The notes under the pieces: model-generated
The model's input: the letters and a program-made list of their open reading frames with translations, nothing else
Database searches by the model: none
Told to the model about the DNA's origin: nothing
Position numbers and translations under genes: made by a program
DNA from: Punica granatum
Lineage: Eukaryota; Streptophyta; Magnoliopsida; Myrtales; Lythraceae
Direction: 5' to 3'
NCBI RefSeq assembly: GCF_007655135.1
Contig: NC_045132.1
Span: 17,374,534 to 17,438,533 of the forward strand
Length of the DNA stretch: 64,000 bases
Shown here: positions 58,983 through 64,000 of the stretch, in pieces
Numbering within the stretch: position 1 is the stretch's first letter
Layout: each line of letters begins with the position of its first letter

Positions 58983-61024
58983 AAGATTGGAATTTCTTCT
59001 TTTCAAAATTGAGCATGAGTTTCATACAAAAGTATAATGTGTTTTACCAAATTATCAAGCCGGATTAGCCTAATAAGGTGTAAAGCTCTACTAATATGAA
59101 TTTTTCGAACCGAAAATCTTATTTAAGGAAAATAAGCGGTGAATCACTTGAATTAATCTGCGTTGATCTTGATTGAGGGCATTCATTTTTTACTTTTTGG
59201 AAAAGTTACGGAAATTAAAGGGAGAATTATTCTTCTGTTTTTATCGGATTCTAAGGATAGAGACGCATCATCAGTCTCAGACAAAAGGGAGGCCCCAGAA
59301 AATAAAGGCGGAAAAAAGAAAGAGAAAAGGGGAAACTAGTTTTAATGCAAATAGTATTCAAATTTGGCTGAGCAGCCATCAAGCGATTCATTAGGATGAA
59401 ATGTTCTTCAATATTTGTGTCCAAAATTCTTTTGTCAAATATAATGAGTTGAACTTCTTAACTTTTTGTAAGACTAAAATAATTTGAGAACGGGCGGTAA
59501 TATATGGAAAAATATCATTCTAAACGATGGAAAATTAATGATTTTCTTAGAATCAAACTAACAAATTTAGGTCAAAAATTACAATCCACATGTCAAAAGA
59601 AAAAAAAAAGTAACTGCAAGCTTTTATTTTTGATAAATCTATATATGTACAGTGACATGTTTTTGAGGAATAGTCGAGATTCCAAATAAATAAAAGAATC
59701 AAATTCTTTTATATAAAACAACACTTTGAGGAGCTTAGCATCGCATCTCGATGAACTAATCTTTTTTTATTCATTAAAAAAACAGGATGTGACTCGCGAG
59801 TTGTGTTATCTCAATTAAAGGAAGCAACTTAAGATACCTTACAACATTATTGGACATATATATTATGTTGACTTCTATTTTTAACATTAAATTAATTATT
59901 AAAAAAATTAAGTATAATTTAATAAGGATAGGTTGGCTGAATCTTTTCATTGATGTGGATCTATGAATCGTCATTTGCAGTCCCACGCTGTCCTGGTCTC
60001 TGCTTGGACTGTCGTGCATGGAAGTCTTATACACGATACTCGATCATGTGCAATTTCTTTTTTCTTTTTTTCAGGTTAAGAACAATGCTTATAGGCTTTG
60101 AAAAAAAAATAATTTGAGAAAAGACAATAAAAGAAAAACGGGATCGAATTCAAAATCTCTTAATCCCATAATTATTCTACCATGCCATTGTATCACATTC
60201 TCTTTCTCTATCACATGCAATTTGATTCGGGAAATTTGATCCTCTTTCTCTAGGGATATATATGAAATCAACTATCAAAGAGGGCTGGGTCAGCCAAGGT
60301 TCTTTCATTAATTAATTGACAATATTGCTGTTATCTTCTGTACTTTCCATGTGAAACTCGTTAGCTCTGTTCTCTCGTTACTCTAACCTGAAAGTATACT
60401 TCGTCACTGCAGGACATTTCTCAATAGGACTAAGTTCATGCAAGTGGTAAGGCGAAAAATGAGTGGAAAATTTAATACTAGAGCAAGTGGAGGGATATAA
60501 ACTGATGATCATGTGCATATTTAATACTAGAGTAACTTACTCGTGCTACACGCAGTTAAAAACATTAAAAAAAACTAAAATTATAGTACATCATCGTATG
60601 AATGATTAAATTTAAGTAATTAAATCGATAAGAAAGATAACTTAAGAAAATTATAGTTAATTTTTAGGTTGAGAGGTGATTTGGTAATATCAATTTTCTG
60701 ATTTAATAAAATTAAGGGGGGAAAAAAAGGGGAAACGCAGAAGATGGATGGTAAAAGAGGATGGTAAGAGGAGAATGCTGGGGAAGGGAGAGGGGGTGAT
60801 TGACTGCGTGGGTGAGAGAAAATTGGAGAAATTCGGTAGTTAGTTGTGTAGAATTACAATTATAACCATATGATTTAGTAATTGTTATTAATTAAATTTA
60901 TTTTACTATTAAGATTTTTATTTTATTACACTAGACTTACAGATCTCCCTTATAGTAAAATTTTCTTTATTAAAAGTACTTTTAGGAAATGAAAGTGAGA
61001 CGATAGTTTTTATTCAATCTTAAT
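58983..61024. other. Intergenic AT-rich DNA with SINE relics
   Basis: 59045-59162 is a minus-strand family B SINE relic (separate entry). 60089-60215 contains gggatcgaattcaaaatctc and accatgccattgtatcaca, which on the minus strand resemble the box A and box B of an old tRNA-derived SINE. Nothing else is seen. Confidence 0.5.
59045..59162 (-). mobile_element. SINE family B relic (minus strand)
   Basis: On the minus strand: aattcaagtgattcaccgc, then ttttcggttcgaaaaattc, then agagctttacaccttattagg and ctaatccggctt, in the same order as the elements at 62100 and 62603. Confidence 0.55.
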
Positions 61025-61656
61025 GGGAAAAAGGCAAATTTGGTCATATAAATTTGCTCTTCAAGCAATTTTTTTTTCGGTGATAACTCTTCAAGCAATT
61101 TTGATCTTAAAAGTTTGAAAATGTCAAATTAGTCCTATATATTTGGTTCGATAGACAATTTTATTCCGTTTCATGACTTGACATAACAGAGATGCTAATG
61201 TAGACTCAACACCATTAATTTTGTCCACGTAACTATTTAAATAAATAAAAAAAAAAAAAAAAAAAAGAACCCTGCCATTTCAAGCTGGTTCCTTGCCGGT
61301 AGGGGGGACTAATGGTGGGGGGCCCGCCACACCTTCCTCCCAGCGACCTCACAGAGGCTCCCCCTGCCGATGGGAACCTAGCTCGTAAGGACTGGGTTCT
61401 TTTTTTTTTTTTAAATTATTTTTTTATTTTTCTGTTTAATTGTTTAAAATATTTTAAATTTAAACCAATAATTAATAGACACGGGACAAAATTAACAGTG
61501 TTAAGTTCACTCCAACGGCTCTGTTATGTCAAGTTACGAAACGGATCAAAACGGTCCAACGAACCAAATGTATATGATTGATTCAGTCTTTTTTAAACTT
61601 ATAGAATCAAAATGATCTAAAGGCGAAACTTATTGGACAAAAATTATCTTTTTCCC
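61025..61656. mobile_element. Long hairpin element, probable MULE, with GC-rich loop
   Basis: The ends gggaaaaaggcaaattt and (reversed) gggaaaaagataatttt begin imperfect inverted arms of roughly 200 bp. Inside, left cgtttcatgacttgacataacagag pairs with right ctctgttatgtcaagttacgaaacg in shortened form, and an A-run plus gaaccc pairs with gggttc plus a T-run. The loop (61266-61400) is strikingly GC-rich for this window. No transposase. Flanking bases do not show a clean 9-bp duplication, so the superfamily is inferred from structure only. Confidence 0.7.
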
Positions 61657-62099
61657 ATGAAATAATAATAGAGAAGAGAAGTAATAAAGATGAGAGTTAC
61701 TATGCTTGCTTTTATATATTATGGTATGTACATTAGGAGAGAACTTTTCTTGCCTTCACTTTAAACAACATTTACAAAGGTTATTTAAATCGAAAGAAAA
61801 GATAAGTCCTCCTTGGATCAAGATTTAGGATGATATTCCTGTAAATCTCCCAAGCTGGGTATGGATGACTTGCTCTGACTTGTCAAAGGAGGTTTGATGG
61901 ACCAATTGAGGAGTATGTATCAATTGACCAGCACATAATCTGACCGCATATAAAAGATGAAAAAAAAAAGAAAAAAAAAGGCAAAAGGTAAGAGAAAATT
62001 ATCAAATGGGTCTCCGGGAAAGTATTAACTGGCCTTTTGTTTTTGTTTTTGTTTTTTGTTGAATTAGTAACTGGCCTTTCAAATGAACGTGTTACTGAC
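61657..62099. other. Intergenic DNA
   Basis: Nothing but AT-rich sequence and A/T homopolymer runs (for example near 61960-61980 and 62040-62058). Confidence 0.55.
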
Positions 62100-62275
62100 C
62101 AATATGAATTGGTTAAAGTGGTTCGACGTTTGTTCTGGTTAAACAAGATCTCATGTTCGAGTCCATGCAGAAAATCCATGCTTGGAGAATTTTATCCCTA
62201 AGTGCGTTGACCCGATTTGATTGGATTAATAGGGGTTCCAATTGAATTTTCGGATATCAATGTTCAGATAGGAAA
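62100..62275 (+). mobile_element. SINE, family B
   Basis: Head tatgaattggttaaagtggt, box B-like catgttcgagtcc, family tail gagaattttatccctaagt, gacccgatttgattggatt and ggggttccaattg, then an A-rich end. Confidence 0.65.
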
Positions 62276-62602
62276 AAAAAGAACATATTCTTGTCTAGAA
62301 ATAGATTATGCTCCAACTCTTCAAGCATGCCTCATCTACAAGTCACAAGATAAACAACCATACATCATAATGATGTGGTGAAAAAAAACCAATAAGCTTG
62401 CTTCAATTGAGAAAACTTACCATAATTAATGGAGTGATTAGTACTTATTATTTAATTTATTACAATTTTAATTGGTGCTTCCTTACGTCACGTGACGATG
62501 TAGGATCATCGAATAATCTCTTGTCAAAAAGAACAACCATAATGCTATAACTAATGTGTATATATACATACATATACATATATATGTATATCACAATTAT
62601 CA

Positions 62603-62785
62603 ACATGGGTTGGTTCAAGCGGTTTGATGCTTGTTCCACCTAAGTAAAGTTTCGGATTCGAGTTCTTATAAATGTACAAAATTCATGTTGCGAGAGTTTT
62701 ACCCCTTAGTGGGCCAACCCAGTTCGACTGGATTCGTGGGGGCTCAGTTGGACTTCCTGATACTAGAGTTCACACAAAAAAGAAT
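62603..62785 (+). mobile_element. SINE, family B, best-preserved copy
   Basis: Head catgggttggttcaagcggt (box A-like), box B-like ttcggattcgagttc, tail gagttttaccccttagtg, ccaacccagttcgactggat and gggggctcagttggactt, ending in a short A run. It is the most complete copy of the family in this window. Confidence 0.7.
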
Positions 62786-64000
62786 ATGACGATTCATCAC
62801 TTATATAGCACCCCGTTTATTTATTTATCGCAATCTAATTAATTCTTCCTCACATGAGGTAGGATCACTATAAAATCTCGTAGTAAATAAGCTGGTCATA
62901 CTAACCAATTATTTCAAATACGACTAATTTTAAACTTTTCTTGGAGAAGAAAACATATACTTTGGAAACTGCCTTAAATATGAAAAACTTGGTTAATTTT
63001 GCTTTAAATGTTAGCTTTATCCTTTAATGGGTCAATCCGACTCGATTAGATTAGTTGAGGCCTATTGGACTTTTGAATACTAGGATTCGCATCGAAAAAT
63101 ATATACAAGTTATGATGACAGAGCAGAAACAGAGCGGTTCCAGCATTAGGAGAGTCAGTGGCACCAACCACGGCCAAATAGTGGCAGAGGATCGGCCAAG
63201 CCCCAATGGGATGGACGCAGCCTCGGCGAAGGGTGTATCAACATCGCCAACGATACTTTATGTGTACGGAATTAATTTTGCATCAGCCTAAGATGTGTTT
63301 TGACATTTCCATGGTATGATCATATCGTTCCTGGCATCTCTGACCACACAGGCAATCAATAAACAACGTACTTGCCCTTGGCAGATGGGTCTGAGATCAT
63401 TGGAGAAGTTAAATCGTGTTGCCTTCTAGCCGAAATTACAAGGAAAATAACCGTTTATGGCACAATAGAATCAAATGTGACTGAACTTATCAAAAAGAAT
63501 CACGTGTGACTAAACTGAGTATAAACATTACCATAAAATTGCATCCTCTCTGGTCTGTCCTTTCTGGTGCTCTAAATTGCCTGCAAGTTTCATTACTAAG
63601 TGATGATATATTGGACTATCGACAATATATGTAACACAATCCCAGCAAGTCTCGATCAAGTAGCTGTTCAAGTAAACATTATCACCGAGTTTGCTCTTCA
63701 ATACCTCTCATACTGCCGTCCACGCCGTCTGATGTAGGCTATAGCTATCGAGGAATCAATAGCAAGGTATCCCCAGTGGAACCCTGTGAGCACCCTCATA
63801 GCAAACTGGCTCTTAGATCATTAGCACGACAGAGATCAGCTAACACATGAGATGAACGAAGAGTTTAGACAACATATCGATCAATAACTTCGAATGTTAT
63901 GCCCATGTTTGTTCGTTAAATTGTTTTGCTTCATTTATTGTTGCCAAAACAACCATAATATAAGGATCAAAATATTACCCAAACAGATATATACATCCAC
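62786..64000. other. Intergenic DNA to the window edge
   Basis: 63010-63110 carries only the 3' part of a family B SINE (tttatcctttaatgggtcaa, tattggacttttgaatacta). The remainder shows no convincing gene. The frame at 63055-63291 is open for 78 codons but resembles no known protein, and its first part runs over the SINE piece. Confidence 0.55.

Overview
The window reads as nuclear DNA of a flowering plant, most likely a eudicot. It is AT-rich, its genes are split by T-rich introns with GT-AG borders, and it is crowded with plant-type mobile DNA: tRNA-derived SINEs, MITEs, a CACTA element, MULE-like foldback elements and one Ty1-copia LTR retrotransposon. The protein families present (plant NAD+ carrier, Di19, Myb/SANT-like, DUF26/ginkbilobin) are plant proteins. 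I cannot name the species.

Five genes look intact. (1) 11773-15542, minus: a nine-exon mitochondrial-carrier-family NAD+ transporter of the NDT type, 314 aa, with every exon in phase. (2) 21430-23270, plus: a four-exon protein of 482 aa with two Myb/SANT-like domains (At2g24960/LIMYB-like). (3) 30373-30768, minus: a single-exon secreted DUF26 (ginkbilobin-2-like) protein. (4) 36829-39931, minus: a five-exon Di19 drought-induced zinc-finger protein of 212 aa. (5) 52374-52826, minus: a single-exon basic protein of 150 aa, a plant family without known function. The genes look independent; no pathway links them.

Layout. 1-4.4 kb: intergenic DNA, an exact 100-bp tandem duplication, a SINE and two inverted-repeat elements, one carrying a G-rich tract. 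4.5-7.5 kb: a degenerate CACTA element with a 3-bp target duplication, itself hit by a MULE-type MITE and a SINE. 7.6-11.7 kb: SINEs and MITEs. 11.8-15.5 kb: the NAD+ carrier. 18.1-24 kb: a Myb/SANT gene unit, copied in decayed form at 33.4-36.5 kb, with an orphan third 3' flank at 32.65-33.4 kb; together they look like an eroded tandem array, with the DUF26 gene inside the eroded middle unit. 24.3-27.8 kb: an unrecognised transcribed-looking region. 36.8-40 kb: Di19. 42.1-46.7 kb: a copia element with 98% identical LTRs but broken coding regions. 46.7-52.3 kb: mostly empty AT-rich DNA. 52.4-52.8 kb: the basic protein gene. 53-64 kb: SINEs and two large hairpin-forming elements, one with arms made of 31-bp repeats.

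I found no rRNA gene, functional tRNA gene, CRISPR array or convincing new multi-gene system. The most unusual structures are the 31-bp-repeat foldback element, the nested CACTA locus and the eroded Myb/SANT array.
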